64,000 nt of DNA from Globodera rostochiensis (taxonomy: Eukaryota > Nematoda > Chromadorea > Rhabditida > Heteroderidae), in assembly GCA_018350325.1 (NCBI GenBank), contig JAEVLN010000028.1:743753-807752 (forward strand), read 5' to 3'. Shown piece by piece: positions 9,525 through 21,737 of the stretch; the first letter of the stretch is position 1; every line of letters begins with the position of its first letter. Position numbers and translations under genes: made by a program. The notes under the pieces were generated by a model, which saw only the letters and a program-made list of their open reading frames with translations, made no database searches and had not been told where the DNA came from.

Positions 9525-12500
9525 TTACTCCAACGACACTTTGCGCTTTTCCATTTGGCAAGTGAACGGACTGCAGTGCGTGATGGCGCCTTTGTTTCGC
9601 TGCAGCGATGGGACAGTTTTTCCGGGAGAAACCTAAAAAGTATTAAAATTTAAAATCCAAAAAGTGGTTTAAATTTTAATTATTGCCTTGTACTGGTTGA
9701 AAATGTTGGCAATGAACAAAAACAGTTCCATTCGTGCCATCGATTCGCCAAGGCATTGTCTAAATGCGCTCCCTTTTTTTGATGAATAAAAACTTTAAAG
9801 AAATTTTCACCGTTTTCCGACAGAAAATGGAATCAATTCGTCACAGCGTGCCATACTTTTGGCGCCATTTTGTTCCAAAAAGCGTTCGGGTTTAAAGCGT
9901 CTTGGCTCTGAGAAAACCTTAAAAACATTTTGTCGACCTTTAAACATTGAGACTAAAGCGGGGTTGCCAACTGTACTTATTTATCAGAAATGTACTGATT
10001 TTAGTAGGCAGAATCTGACAAATTAAAATGTACTTATTTATCAGAAATGTACTGATTTTAGGAGGCAGAATCTGACAAATTAAAATGTACTTATTTATCA
10101 GAAATGTACTGATTTTAGGAGGCAGAATCTGACAAATTAAAATGTACTTATTTATCAGAAATGTACTGATTTTAGTAGGCAGAATCTGACAAATTAAAAT
10201 GTACTTATTTATCAGAAATGTACTGATTTTAGTAGGCAGAATCTGACAAATTAAAATGTACTTATTTATCAGAAATGTACTGATTTTAGGAGGCATAATC
10301 TGACAAATTAAAATGTACTTATTTATCAGAAATGTACTGATTTTAGTAGGCAGAATCTGACAAATTAAAATGTACTTATTTATCAGAAATGTACTGATTT
10401 TAGTAGGCAGAATCTGACAAATTAAAATGTACTTATTTATCAGAAATGTACTGATTTTAGGAGGCAGAATCTGACAAATTAAAATGTACTTATTTATCAG
10501 AAATGTACTGATTTTAGGAGGCATCTGACAAATTAAAATGTACTTATTTATCAGAAATGTACTGATTTTAGTAGGCAGAATCTGACAAATTAAAATTTAC
10601 TGATTTGTCAGAAATGTACTGATTTTAGGAGGCAGAATCTGACAAATTAAAATGTACTTATTTATCAGAAATGTACTGATTTTAGGAGGCATCTGACAAA
10701 TTAAAATGTACTTATTTATCAGAAATGTACTGATTTTAGGAGGCAGAATCTGACAAATTAAAATGTACTTATTTATCAGAAATGTACTGATTTCAGTTCG
10801 GCGTACTGATTTTGTACTGATTTTCCTGATAATTCGTAATGCTTGGGCCAATTTACTTAACAAATTGAGTCAAAAATCAAAAAATTTTCTCGGCGGCGTC
10901 CTATCGGCACCGCCGACCCCCCACCCCTACTAAAGAAGAATTCGCAAAAAAAAAAAGTTGCATTTATGAAAATCGAAAATCGGCAAAATTCGAAAATCCA
11001 TGGGAGCAAAATCCCAAATTGCTGAGAAAACTTGTTGATGTAGAGAAATATGGTTAAAAAAACTCACATTTCATGCAAAAAATAATGATTTTTGTATTTT
11101 GAGACATTTTTTATAATGTACTGGTTTTTGACCCCCAAATCTGATAGGTATTTTGATTCCAATGAATTTTTGTTGGCAACCCTGGACTAAAGGGAATGTT
11201 TACGGCATCGTCGATTAGTACGGCGGACACCTGCGGCACAATGGCAATGCCTTTGGGCAATTTGAATCCGTCCACGGTCACTTCGCGTGTTAGCGCGTGC
11301 AACACATTGTTCGGCAAAATATTTGCAATCCGAAGGGTTTCCTTAACAAATTGTAAAAATTAATTCGGGCTTTTATTTGAAGATCATTCCATTTTTCCTT
11401 TATTTGAGATTTATGGAGCTTTTTGAAGAATTTTTGTTTAAATTTTTTTGAATAATCATTGACAGATTGCCAAAAAAAAAATTTGTTAATTTTCAAGCTT
11501 CGCATTCTTTTTAAAAATGTCCAAAATGTAACAATATTTTCTCATTTTTATCAAAATTCTGTTTGTACTAATTTTTAGGATCGTATTTTCGGACAAAAAT
11601 GTCGGATTTTCCATTTAAATTTAGTCATTTTGGCCGTTTAAATGCATTTAATCCTTTGAATGGTCGGCGTGTGTAAATAAGCGTCACCAATTTGACCAAA
11701 AAAGTAAAGAACAAAAACTTTAAACGTACTTACAAGTGAAGAAACGGTAATTAGAAGGTAAATTGCTTTTAAGTGTTTTTTATTTGCTCACATTGATAAC
11801 CGCGTTTGTGTAGGGAAGGTTTGGTCTGTCCGCCACCGACACAAGTCGATCGGTGCCAATGACCGTGTCCAGTTCGGCATACAATTTATTCAAGCAATTT
11901 TCATTATTTAATAGTTGCGCAACGCCCCAGGCAAGAACTTTTGCCGTCGTTTCCTAACAAAATTGTCAAATGGCATTTTGTTGTAAAAGCGTAATAAATT
12001 TCAAATGGAGACGACGAACTTGTCCTGCAATCCACAGGTCAAAGCACATGTTAGTGCATTGAAACAAACTGAATAGGTAATGAGTAATTAAGGGAGACTA
12101 ATTAATTAATTAATTCCTTTTGGGTTACTCGAAATAGTGTCCATTTTGATCTAGCTCATTTTTGCGCTTCATTTCCTTCAGAAACGCTTCCACAAAGTCT
12201 TTCGGCGGTGCTTCCCAATCCCCGGATTTGTCAAGCTCTCGTTGATGCTCCGTAATTCGACTTTCTGGAAGAGAAGAGATCATTTACATAAAAAAGTAAT
12301 TAGTAAAGTATTTGCGGTACCGAAAAATCCAAAGAATTTGTCCAATCTTTGCTTTATCTGATCGGCTACGGCAGAGAATGGGGGCACACGGCCGAGCAGG
12401 TGGGGATAACACAGCCAAATCATTGTGATCGGATTGCCAAAGCTGCGGACATGTTCGTCCAAAGTGTATTTAATGTCCCAAAACTCGCGCTCTTTATCCT

Positions 12501-13790
12501 GCAAAGTTTGCCAATAGAGGTGCGCGGACAAATTTTATTTATTAATAAAATTAAAATATTATTTTGATTACCCCTTCAAAGCGGTAGCCAAACATCAAAT
12601 TGTTGATGATCGACCCGACGGCAACATCGATCAGTTCCGGCAGATTCACCTCATCAATGCTGTCAGATTTGGCGTCAATCTTCCCGAACATTGCGCCCAA
12701 CTCGAGCATGATCTGAATCTCCAGCTCAAGTTGTAGACGTTCAACCCATCATCACTGGGGCACATTTGCTTCTCCTCACCCGGTCCTGCATCAGGTTTTT
12801 GCCCAGCCCGAAGTCTCTCAACACGTGAAGAGCAAAACGCCGCTGTTCTCGCCAACGCTCTCCACTGGAGCTGATCACTCCATGAATGTCCTCTCCTTCA
12901 AAAAGCTAATTTAATTTCTTAACTTAATCTCTAGTGATGCACGAGACCCCAAAATTTACCGAGACTCGAGACTCGATACCAAGACCGAGACTTGACCCCG
13001 AGACACGAGACCGAGACAAGACCTAAAAAACCCGAGACTTCGAGTCAAGACTCGAGACCGAGACTCTCGTGCATCATTATTAATCTCCATTATTTGGTTG
13101 TTGTTCATTTTTAATGCCCAAATTGCCCTAATAAATTCTTAATCTCCATTATTTGGGGGTTGTTCAAATTCTTAATTCCCAAATTGCCCTAATTTAATTC
13201 TTAATCTCCATTATTTGGGTATTGTTCAAATTCTTAATTCCCAAATTGCCCTAATTTAATTCTTAATCTCCATTATTTGGGTGTTGTTCAAATTCTTAAT
13301 TTCCCAAATTGCCATGCCTCTGAAGACGTGTTCAAATGGCATTGTGTACCGTCCTGCGTACGTCTCCCCGTCCCGCACGAAAGTGTCCACAATTTTGCCA
13401 TATTCCGCCACACAGACCACCGGAATTTGGCCCATCCAGAAGGTGTACATGGGCCCGAACTGACGACGCCACTGCAGGAAAACGTCTTCGGCATTGCCAC
13501 TGCGATGGATTTGGAGCAAATTGCCAAGAAATGGCAACGGAAAAGGACCTTTGGAAAAATCATTTTTTGGAATTTTTTTTCTCATTTTTATACGCAATTA
13601 TCATACGGCTAATAAGGAAAAGAATGCTTCAGATAAATATGTTTTATTTCAAAATTTAAATTTAGCTAATACTATATTCGTACTGTAAAATAACAGTAAC
13701 CGTACCCGGAGGCAATTTTTGTCGTTTGTAGTACAGATGATAAAATAGGAAAACGGATGTGAATACAACAAAAAAGATAATCAATGCCAT
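9525..13790 (-). CDS. Cytochrome P450 (nematode CYP2-clan type), invaded by transposons
   Basis: Twelve exons on the minus strand: 13790-13706, 13548 to about 13300, about 12897-12780, 12724-12572, 12498-12321, 12264-12129, 12068-12020, 11953-11792, 11341-11204, 9907-9811, 9759-9687, 9632-9525. Exon 1 is an ER membrane anchor (MALIIFFVVFTSVFLFY) running into the proline hinge LPPGPFPLPFLGN. Present P450 motifs: WREQRRFALHVLRDFG (helix C), IAGQETT (helix I), ETLR (ExxR), FKPERF and FSVGKRQCLGE (haem-binding Cys), end ITHCSPFTCQMEKR. These enzymes oxidise hydrophobic substrates using NADPH reductase. Oddities: no clear donor after exon 2, where a tandem repeat abuts; a GC donor after the haem exon; and a 1.2-kb hAT-like element at the 11204/9907 junction, where frames fit only with a weak GTC donor inside the target site. 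It may be inactivated. Confidence 0.85.
9959..11184. mobile_element. Non-autonomous hAT-like element with internal 57-bp minisatellite, inside the P450 gene
   Basis: Terminal inverted repeats CGGGGTTGCCAAC and GTTGGCAACCCTG (12 of 13 match), flanked by 8-bp direct repeats GACTAAAG at 9951-9958 and 11185-11192. The interior carries about 14 copies of a 57-bp unit (next entry) and a copy of the GC-rich hairpin repeat at about 10885-10922. No transposase frame. It splits the P450 at the end of its ninth exon. Confidence 0.9.
9972..10800. repeat. 57-bp tandem repeat, about 14 units
   Basis: Unit begins TGTACTTATTTATCAGAAAT and continues through GTACTGATTTTAGGAGGCAG to ATCTGACAAATTAAAA. Some units have GTAGG for GGAGG and some lack the AGAA step. 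Because 57 is divisible by 3, the minus strand shows long open frames repeating ISTFLINKYILICQ; these are a by-product of the repeat, not a gene. Confidence 0.9.
12932..13079. mobile_element. Short hAT-like element in a P450 intron, 148 bp
   Basis: Ends TAGTGATGCACGAGA and TCTCGTGCATCATTA are inverted repeats; flanked by 8-bp direct repeats TTAATCTC (12924-12931 and 13080-13087). The interior is a run of CGAGAC words. A truncated relative starts at about 43476. Confidence 0.85.
13080..13315. repeat. Tandem repeat of about 62 bp, four units, P450 intron 2
   Basis: Units contain TTAATCTCCATTATTTGGGT, GTTGTTCAAATTCTTAAT and CCCAAATTGCCCTAATT. The last unit runs into the end of P450 exon 2, and the splice donor expected there is missing, so repeat growth may have eroded it. 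Confidence 0.8.
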
Positions 13791-15480
13791 GTTGGAAAAT
13801 TGTTTTGATTTGATCAAAAACCCTATAAACGTGTGGTTAAGAAGGCAAAAAACCTGTTTTTAGACTAATTTGAAATACCCCAAATTTTCGTTCTTTTTTT
13901 TGAGTGAACGAAATAAGAAGACGCTGAAGACAAACGAAAAGTATTTAATTTTCCCCCATATAATTGGGCGAATAACCGTTAATGTCACTGATCATTGGCG
14001 GCGGCATCCATCGCTTTGCGCTGTACTGCTCGGAGTTGTTGAATTAATAATCCGATTTAATGTGTCAGATTTCGTCGGACTTATGAAGAGAGGGGGGGGG
14101 GCTGGAAAAGGCTTATGCCTGCCTTCTCAAGGCTTGTTCCCCAGGTCCGCCGGAAGGGATTTCATCATTTTTTCTTGGGGATTCGGCACTTTTCTCGCCC
14201 CGTCCCACCCCAATTAACCTGTATTGTATTTTCAGATTCGGCACAATATAATGTGCCGTCCGCGCGTTCGTCCGCCGCGCTGCATGTGGCGTCCTTGTGC
14301 CGGCGACGTTGGCCAAGTGCCACTGGTCTCCGAAAGTGGTCAGCGAGTCGTCCGCGGTGCCGGTGTGCAGAGAAAGTGAGGGAAAGGCATTGCCGGCAAA
14401 TCTGAGAGAATAAGTTGGGATCGTCGGTTTGGCAGTTTAAATTTGCGCAAATTGTTTACGGTAGAATAAAAGGTATTGATTGACCATGGCCAGATTGAGG
14501 GTTTTAGCCCCATTTTGTGGTTTGTTGTAAGCCGATTAAAAAATTTTTCATTGCTGAGAAGGAACTGAAAAACGAAATTCAGAGAATGATCGGTCAAATT
14601 GGATTTATCTTTTGATTAGAAGATTTGCATAAATTTTTCATTGATGAGAAACATTGAAATTAAAAAACGACAATTCATCTTTTGCCCGAATTCATTTTGG
14701 TCTCAAACAAAGGCATAAAGCACTTCAAACACTTTGAAAGGCCAAATTTATGGAATACAAGTGATCAAAAACCAAAAGTCTCGAGAACGACCATTAATTA
14801 TTGCCTCGGGAAAAAGTCCGTTCCGGTGGCTAAACAACCCAACATGGGTAGAAAAAATGAATTGGTTTCAAAAACAATGAAGAGCACCCGATTTTTAGTC
14901 GGTCGTTTTCTTTCAGATCAGACATATTTAGCAGATCGATGAATCAAGTTACTCGTTCGGGTCAGATCAGGGTTGATCATTTAAAAGCACCATGGACACG
15001 TAGCCTCCTCCTGCTGGAGAGGAAGTCTGGTTAAGCGCTTACAAATTAGGTATTTAGAGTTGTCCCCGAGGGATTGGGACAAACAAATTAGCATAGTTGG
15101 ATTAAACATTTTTGCACGTTTCCATAAAAAAAAAATTCTCGGGAAGAGGCGAGGACAGGACGTGTGCATTTACGCTTAATTACACTGTTAATTATGTGGT
15201 CGATGAAATTTGGATAAGATTTGCATGTGGTTGGCTCCAAAACGTCGCCTCGGGGGAAAGGAACACGCATTATTGGGGGACGCAAAAGGGTGGGGGGCAT
15301 TTTGGGGGAGGCGTTCACAAAAGCAATCGACTTTTCAATGGGTGCATCCCAAAATCGATGAAGGAGGGGGGGGGGGGGGAATTTGCGGGGTGGCTGAATT
15401 GATCGGGGGTGGACGATGACTGATCGGGGGTGGACGATGGCTGATCGGGGGTGGACGACGACCACCACAACCATCTAATC
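13791..15480. other. Region with coding-like but unassigned stretches
   Basis: 14230-14400 is GC-rich after a good acceptor (TTTTCAG at about 14235) and reads MCRPRVRPPRC on plus, but stops quickly and matches nothing I know. 14682-14942 is one 86-codon frame with no recognisable motif. 15080-15400 holds poly-G runs and low-complexity G-rich sequence. No gene model is supported. Confidence 0.4.
15399..15461. repeat. 21-bp tandem repeat, three units
   Basis: Three copies of TGATCGGGGGTGGACGATG plus two bases, next to a CATCATCATTA microsatellite-like run. Confidence 0.75.
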
Positions 15481-15950
15481 ATCATCATTAGGGTGTCCAA
15501 AAATATGCACATAAAATCTTGAAATATAAAATATGCACCAAAAATTGCAAAATATGCACATAAAATGAAAAAATATACACATAAATTTGTTAATTTTTAG
15601 GGGTGAATTTTTGAAAATTTTTAAAAAGTCGTTCTTTAGTTAAAGAACAATATTATAGCGAAATTTCGACACCGGCTCTTCAAGTCCATTCGCGGATGGC
15701 AAACGAGCACAGCAAGCAATCCGGCACGGATCAGATAAGCAAAAAGAAACTGATTGGAATTTATTTGAAAAAAGAAAGAACAAAAATCAAAAGTCCATTT
15801 GAGCACATCTTTTTCATTTAAAATATTTATTTATTTGAAATTTTTGTTTATGAATCATATTACACATTGGCTTCATCATTTTTTCCATTAAATTCTTTTA
15901 AATGAGACGTTTAAAAATAGGTCAAATGTACAATCACCACGTTTATTTGT
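15481..15950. other. Truncated hAT-like end and gene-family relic
   Basis: 15489-15520 (TAGGGTGTCCAAAAATATGC) resembles the terminal repeat of the intact element at 31236-31756, but no partner end is found. 15657-15760 repeats the hydrophobic-frame relic also present at 6085-6190 and 37330-37460 (minus). No gene. Confidence 0.45.
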
Positions 15951-16088
15951 TAGCATTGGAAAAACGAGGCCGATCGGTGGAATGCCATGCTCCTTGGGGT
16001 TGTTTGTTATTCATCCGTTTGATTGAAATTCTATTTTTGATTTGTGTGTGAGTGATCTGCTGCATAAATACCCGGTTTTCCCTCACAC
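15951..16088 (+). promoter_or_regulatory. Conserved upstream block with TATA-like motif, micro-exon gene 2
   Basis: Counterpart of 6370-6515: GCATTGGAAAAACGAGGCC through GTGATCTGCTGCATAAATAC and CCGG. It lies 640 bp before the ATG because a duplicated GC-rich repeat (16139-16345) sits between. Confidence 0.45.
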
Positions 16089-16138
16089 AAAATCATTTTG
16101 CGATGAGACTATTGTGCTATTTAACCCTTAATTAAAGT

Positions 16139-16345
16139 TTAACCCCGAGGCTTCGGGGCGCGGTTCGGGGGCAAAAACCCCCGAATAAAATGTCGGAGTT
16201 TGAACGAAACCCACCCTATTTTAAATCCATATTTGAATTTCCATTTAAATTAGAGTTTACCCGAGGCTTCAGGGGGTCGCGGCTCAGGGGCAAAAAACCC
16301 CTGACTAAAATGTCGGAGTTTGAACAAATCCACCCTATTTTAAAT
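16139..16345. repeat. GC-rich CCCCGAGGCTTCGGGG repeat, two tandem units of about 110 bp
   Basis: Both units run from TTTAACCC(C)GAGGCTTC through AAATGTCGGAGTTTGAAC to a CCACCCTATTTTAAATCCAT tail. A single unit lies at the matching place before micro-exon gene 1 (6565-6660) and an inverted one before gene 3 (about 36790-36885). Confidence 0.8.
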
Positions 16346-16731
16346 CCATAATTCAATTTTCCATAAACTTTATCCCCTTTTTTGCACCTTATTTTGGACT
16401 CCCTTTGAATTATTTTAAAGCTAGCGCCCGGCAAAACCAAAAACCCAGAATAGGGGACGAGATTAGCCAAAATCACCCAAGTGGAGTCTCGGGTTTGGAT
16501 CCCGTTAAAAATGCCGGTCCCGGCCGGGCACAATTCGTAACTCCTAAACCTTGCATGTGTTGTGCAACTCTATTACTTTTGCTATGACTTCCAAAAAAGT
16601 TCATTTTAAAATTGGGTTTGTTACGTTAAGAAACATGAATGGCCTCGTCCAGTATTTATTTTTCAATTTTTAAAATTAATATTTACTCAAATTTCACATT
16701 TAGATAATCCAACTGCAAATTTCGACAACAA

Positions 16732-17509
16732 ATGGACGTCTCCACCTTTGGCCTGGTCGCATTTGCCCTTTCATTCGCGCTTGCTTGTTCTGGCCTTCAA
16801 TCAGTTTGCACATTTTTTATTTCGCCAATTTTCACGCTGATCAACTGGTCGAATTCAATGTTTTCAAAACCTTTAGTTGAGCCTTTTCGGAATGGACAAA
16901 CAGGCCAGTAATTGCATGCTTGCTGGTCATCCGGATTTGGTAACGGGGGGGGGGGGGTGAGAGAGTGCAATTTCACTTTACGAGAAGTCTTTATCCCGTT
17001 CTATAATAATTTTAATTTTTAAAAGATTGAAAATCTTGAATTATTAATTTGTAAGAAGCCGATTCGACTTACTTTTGTTCATTTTTAGGCAAGCCTTGAA
17101 AAGTGCATTCCGAAAAGTTTCAACACGTTTTTTCAGGAGGACAAGGCGGATATTGAAAAATGTGTAAGTTCTTAATATGAATTAAAAAATGAAAAAAAAA
17201 CGAAATTAAACTAAACTTTTATTATGTGAAACATTAAAAAATATATATTTAAAATAAATTTAGCCAAAGATGCTCAAATGTTTGCAGCGAAAACATTCGA
17301 ACATTGTAACAGTTTTTATTTGAAATCAATGTAAGGAAAAAAAAAACAAATTTAGTTGACTTTTGGGATATGCATGCCCAAAGACTTAACTGAGAAGGAA
17401 TGCGTAAGTTTTTGGAAAGTTTTATCGATAAAAATTGATTTTAAAAAGAAATTAACAAAATATATTTAAGAATGCGCCGTTGCCTCCCATCGAGTGTTCC
17501 AACCTGTAA
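16732..17509 (+). CDS. Secreted micro-exon protein, family member 2 (short form)
   Basis: Exons 16732-16803, 16877-16939, 17089-17163, 17264-17305, 17356-17403 and 17471-17509, all multiples of 3, all introns phase 0, TAA stop; 112 residues. Signal peptide MDVSTFGLVAFALSFALAC. It keeps the AGHPD exon, an EKCIP exon that appears to fuse the equivalents of two exons of member 1, the KMLKCLQRKHSNI exon and the final NAPLPPIE exon. It lacks the large exon with the C-X6-C-X6-C-X10-CC-X7-C pattern and the following MTEQEK-type exon. At the place of the lost exons the intron is only 73 bp. The frame is open throughout, so it looks like a natural short form. Function unknown; probably secreted. Confidence 0.72.
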
Positions 17510-18704
17510 TGTGATCCAAATCTGGCAGTTCGAGAAATGAGTGTTTATGAAATATCTAAAAATAATTGGTTTTTTGTCGAATTTTATGCTATGTGAATTT
17601 ATGCTTTAAAAATTTCCAAGTCATTGACATTTGTGACCGTTAAATTAGTTGACCGACATTTGGGCTGCATTTTGCCTCTATTCCCCGTACAAAAGCAATT
17701 AAATATTTTTGCAGTTTTAGAGCTTAAAAAAATATATAATTTTTCAGAAAATTTTAAATTACGTTTGCCCACTTGCTGAGCAGTGCACACAATACGCGTC
17801 AGAATTTTATTTTTAAAAAATGTCCATTTGCTGGCCAAACCCTTTGCCAAGTTTGATTTGGATATACAGTAAAACTGTATACCATTTAATTCCATTAAAA
17901 TAGTTTATCTAAAACATAATGAATAACAACCGAATCAGTCTCGCACAAATGACACCCGCTTTCACTTTTACAGAGTTAAAGTAGAGTTCGTCAATACCTG
18001 GATTTTGGAAGATCTGGGGATCAAATAAAGTACCGGTCTAAAACCGATTCCGTCTACTGGATAAAAATATAAAATCCGGGACCAAATTTGAGGTGATCAG
18101 CCACAATTTGCGCATTCATTGCTCGGACACCACACAAATCAGCGCCCGAAATTACTTTTCCAAGTTCGAGCAGTAACTGGACATTCTGTCGATCCAGCCA
18201 GCACACAAAATTTTTTTCCAATATTGGTCAAAAGCAACAAAAAAATCAGCCAACAATTGTGTAAAGCATCGTGACTTCAGTTATTAATTGTTAAACAATG
18301 TCCAAATTGTATGTTAATTTTATGTGTAATGTAATTTAGCAAACTGTCAAAGTGGCAAATGCAATTAATGAAAATTTGGGGCCAGGTATCCCGCTCATGA
18401 TATCTGAAATTTTAATAAAACTTATTGTCGCAAAAAAAATTCGTTTAGCCAATCCGTTGTGCTGAGACGATATGTACCGTATCCTGCTAAATAAAATATT
18501 GAGTAACACATATTAGGAATTTGGGAATGGATTACAGTAGTTTTTCCTAGTCTTGAGAACGTGTCGATAGGCTCAGGGCTCTGGAAATGCATTTAATTCT
18601 CTCAGAAAGTGTTGAGTCAAAAATGCCCAAAATTCTCAGTACGACTTTACCATCTTAAAATTTCAGCTCTGCTTCCTTCCTCTGAGCTGGCCTCGTGAAG
18701 AAAC
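17510..18704. other. Intergenic, nothing recognised
   Basis: AT-rich spacer. No open frame with family resemblance; 18460-18640 shows low-copy sequence without coding signal. Confidence 0.45.
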
Positions 18705-18901
18705 TAGAGATCGGACTTGAGGACCGATGTGATTTCGATCGAGAATTTCGAAAAATCTCGAATCTCGTAAAATCTCGAAAAAAATTTAAACGATCGAGAT
18801 TCGTTCGAGATCACTGAAAAATCTTTAAAAAATCTCGAATCTCGAAAAATCTCGGTAAAAATTGAGATTTCGAACGAGAATCTCGATTGGTCCAATCTCT
18901 A
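18705..18901. mobile_element. Short hAT-like element, 197 bp
   Basis: Ends TAGAGATCGGAC and GGTCCAATCTCTA are inverted repeats (one mismatch); flanked by GAAGAAAC direct repeats (18697-18704 and 18902-18909). The interior is built from AAAATCTCGAATCTCG words; similar words occur at 52840-52925 and 63345-63420. Confidence 0.85.
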
Positions 18902-18909
18902 GAAGAAAC

Positions 18910-19857
18910 AGTCTAAAAATGGCACCAATTGATCCTTTGGAGATTATTTCTCTGACAGTCAGAGAAATAACTCGGACTTAAAAAAAAATCTTAGATTGGT
19001 TCAATCGATCGGAAACTGGGAATAGAAATAAGTAAATGTTTTAAACGGAATGAATTTAAGGCAATTTTATTTGCATATTTTAATTATTTTGTGAAAAATT
19101 TATTCCAAGAATTGCTCATGTTAAATTAAATATATTATGTTTCTTTAATTATTCAAAAAATGCCCGCACGAAGTGGCTGGAATCTTTGTTGAAATTGCCG
19201 CAGGTGTTAAAATTAAATAAATTATGATGTTTGATTTTTTCTTTATTCTAAACTAAAAATTACGTTAAATTTTTAGACAGAGTTATTGTAATAATATGTT
19301 TTTATTAAATCACGTTCAGTTTAATTGCTATTTAATAAAACATATAATTAGTACATCAGCAAAGAGTTTAACAGAAATTCCTTAAGCAATAATTTGAGGT
19401 AAATCATTTGATATTATTAAATCAAAAAAGTAAATGTCCCAATAATTTATTTTATAGGCTTAGAAATATTTAAATATGTCGGGAGTCATCTTTCAAATGC
19501 AAATTTTTTAATATTTATTTAAATTTTATGTAATTATTTGGCTTAATTTGAGCGAATAAAAATAATAGAAATTGCAAATGAAACGTTTCATTCAATGGTT
19601 TGTTCTCTTCTACTGTACATATTCATTTTATTTATAAAACTATTAAACATTTTAAGTTGATTTGAAACATTTATTTTATTTATAAAACTATTAAAAGAAT
19701 TTTGGAATGGTCTCAAAAGTGCCATTCATAAACCAAACATTGATTTTCTCACTTTGCAATTAAATTATTTCGTCGTTTAATTAGAAACAAAAAGATTTAA
19801 AATTAAACTATTACAGAGAAAAAACTCTTTTAATTGCAAAAAAATATGTATTTGGCA
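18910..19857. other. AT-rich spacer, nothing recognised
   Basis: Very AT-rich; contains a short direct repeat (TTTATTTATAAAACTATTAAA at about 19626 and 19674). No gene. Confidence 0.5.
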
Positions 19858-20711
19858 TGAATTCAACGGAAGATCCATCGGCAACTCTCTTTTTAACCCT
19901 GTAGGGTCAATTAAATATTATTTTAGTTTTACGATGCTTTCAAAGATGCCGATTTTCCTAGCGGTTTCATTGTAATTTGCATCGTACGTTTAATGCTTGC
20001 AATTCTGGGCTTGATTTTCAATGGAGCACTGATTTTTGTCACTTTTCGAAGCCGGTTAATTTAAATAAATAAATAAATAATTAATTAATTGTTTATTATT
20101 CATTTTAATTAAACAAAACAATGCTTTTCCTCGCCATTTAGATGCCTTCGAAGTCGCTGCAATGCGTTGTTGGCATTTGACGCTGTTTGTGCCGGAATTG
20201 CATTTGTCTGTAACATTGTCACATTCGGCGTCGTGTCGGGACAGAAATTCATCAAACTTCGACAATGTTTTTGGCGTCAATTTGTGCCAACAATTTTCAT
20301 GAATTTATTGCTGAATGCCATGCTAGCAGTTGGCATTGAACGCCTTGCCAGTGTTGTGGTGCCGTTTTTTGCTCACAAGACTTTCGTTGAGCCAAGTGCA
20401 AATTGTTTTTGCCACTTACATTCTCGGCATTTTCACCGGCATTTCCGGGATTGGCACCGTTCCGACCCTTTACATATTCAGGTAGCGGCCGCTTAGCCTT
20501 TAATAACTGATTTTAATGTGAAATTATTTTCAGTTCGGATTATCGGAAGGCATTCAATGAAAAGCTCTTCCGATCAGCAGAACAAACTCAACTTTTGGCA
20601 ACCGTTGTTGGCCTTAAAGCCGGCCACGCTGTGGCGACAGCACCAAACGGCGTGCAAAATGTACGCCGAGACAGAATAGTGTCCGTTCAGATGGCCTCAA
20701 CTTACACTTAA
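19858..20711 (+). pseudogene. Srsx-class-like chemoreceptor (7-TM GPCR), frameshifted
   Basis: Exons 19927-20054, 20142-20481 and 20534-20711 (TAA) read as a nematode serpentine receptor: a hydrophobic helix ending LIFNGALIFVTFRSR, then CLRSRCNALLAFDAVCAGIA, a helix containing GIERLASVVVPFF (DRY-like place), TYILGIFTGISGIGTVPTL, and a tail SSDYRKAFNEKLFRSAEQ. Such receptors sit in sensory membranes. A 1-nt frameshift lies near 20380-20395 (after FFAHK), and the ATG-containing exon at 19858 does not join in frame. Fewer than seven helices are visible, so helices 4-7 are partly missing. Probably a pseudogene; a sequencing error could explain only the frameshift. Confidence 0.6.
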
Positions 20712-21626
20712 AATTTATGCGGTTTTGGAAAAAGTTTTTTACACTTTTAAAATTTACCGATTTTCAAAAATTACCAACCTTTCGATCGCTAATCGGTTCA
20801 GCGTCGATACCGACCGACTCAGTTTCATTTTTTGAAAAATTGAGTCACAAATTTTTGCAATTCGACAAAATGGAGGTCATCATCATTCAACTCAAAAAAC
20901 CAATGTGCAAATGTACCAATTTGTGTGATTTCAGTGAATTAACAATGTAGAATAAATTGAAATGTTTAATTTTGTTCACCGATCACTTTGCCCAAAAAAT
21001 CCGACCCCCATTTCAACCTGGTTCAAACCCAGGACTTGAATTAGAAAATTTTTTCTTTAGCATTTTTCCATTTTACTCGTCGAAATGTCACTGAATTCGA
21101 TGAAATTTGCAAAACATCGTTGAATTTATGCCACTAAGCTGATATTCTTTATTCTGCACAATCCAAATCAAAGATAAAATGTAATGGAAAAATGCGAAAA
21201 AAAAAATTTTCGAAAAATTGTTCAAGTTCGGGTTAAGGGTTCGAATTCGTCGAACTGAAATCCTATTTTTTCGAAAGAAAATATTGAAATATTTAAAGAA
21301 TAGCGGAAGTTTAAAATTTTGCAAATAAAATTCGAATTTTACTGAATTAAAGAAAAATTTTATTCGAATAATACTAACTTGTCGTTTATTTGAATAAATT
21401 CAAATAGTGCTAGGATTATTCGAATAATTCTAAAATTCAAAAATAATATAATAATTATTTTTTAAGTTGGAATTTTGTAAGACTTTTTTCTTGACAAATT
21501 GTCCATTATCTGTTTGAGCGTAACCAAAGGGACGAAAAATCACATATTATTGACAAATTGTCCATTATCTGTTTGAGCGTAACCAAAGGGACAAAAAATC
21601 ACATATTTGGTCTTTACGCCATCATC

Positions 21627-21737
21627 GCTTACAACCATACCACGTTGAAAGCGCGCCATCCCGTCCGATTTAAGCAACGTTGGGCCTCCTTAGTACTTGG
21701 AACGGAGACGTCCTGGGAATCGGCGGTGTTGTAGGCT
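21627..21737 (+). pseudogene. 5S rRNA copy with 8-nt internal deletion
   Basis: Starts GCTTACAACCATACCACGTT and ends GGTGTTGTAGGC before a T run, the 5S pattern. Compared with the full copy at 34216-34334 it lacks CTGGCAAG after GTCCGAT, inside the conserved internal region, so it is probably non-functional. Flanking DNA on both sides is shared, inverted, with the other copy. A short direct repeat (GACAAATTGTCCATTATCTG, twice at about 21490-21565) lies just upstream. Confidence 0.85.

Noticed and set aside
9972..10800. CRISPR-like array
   Set aside because: Units are directly adjacent without unique spacers, and the genome is eukaryotic; the same applies to the 21-bp, 39-bp and 62-bp arrays.
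9940..10863. Minus frames repeating ISTFLINKYILICQ as a gene
   Set aside because: By-product of a 57-bp minisatellite inside a transposon; no splice or start context.
14113..14597. GC-rich gene near 14.2 kb
   Set aside because: Frames on both strands are short and unlike known proteins; the only supporting sign is one good acceptor site.
21001..21040. tRNA T-arm at CCTGGTTCAAACCCAGG
   Set aside because: The palindrome pairs, but no A-box or D-arm lies at a suitable distance on either strand.
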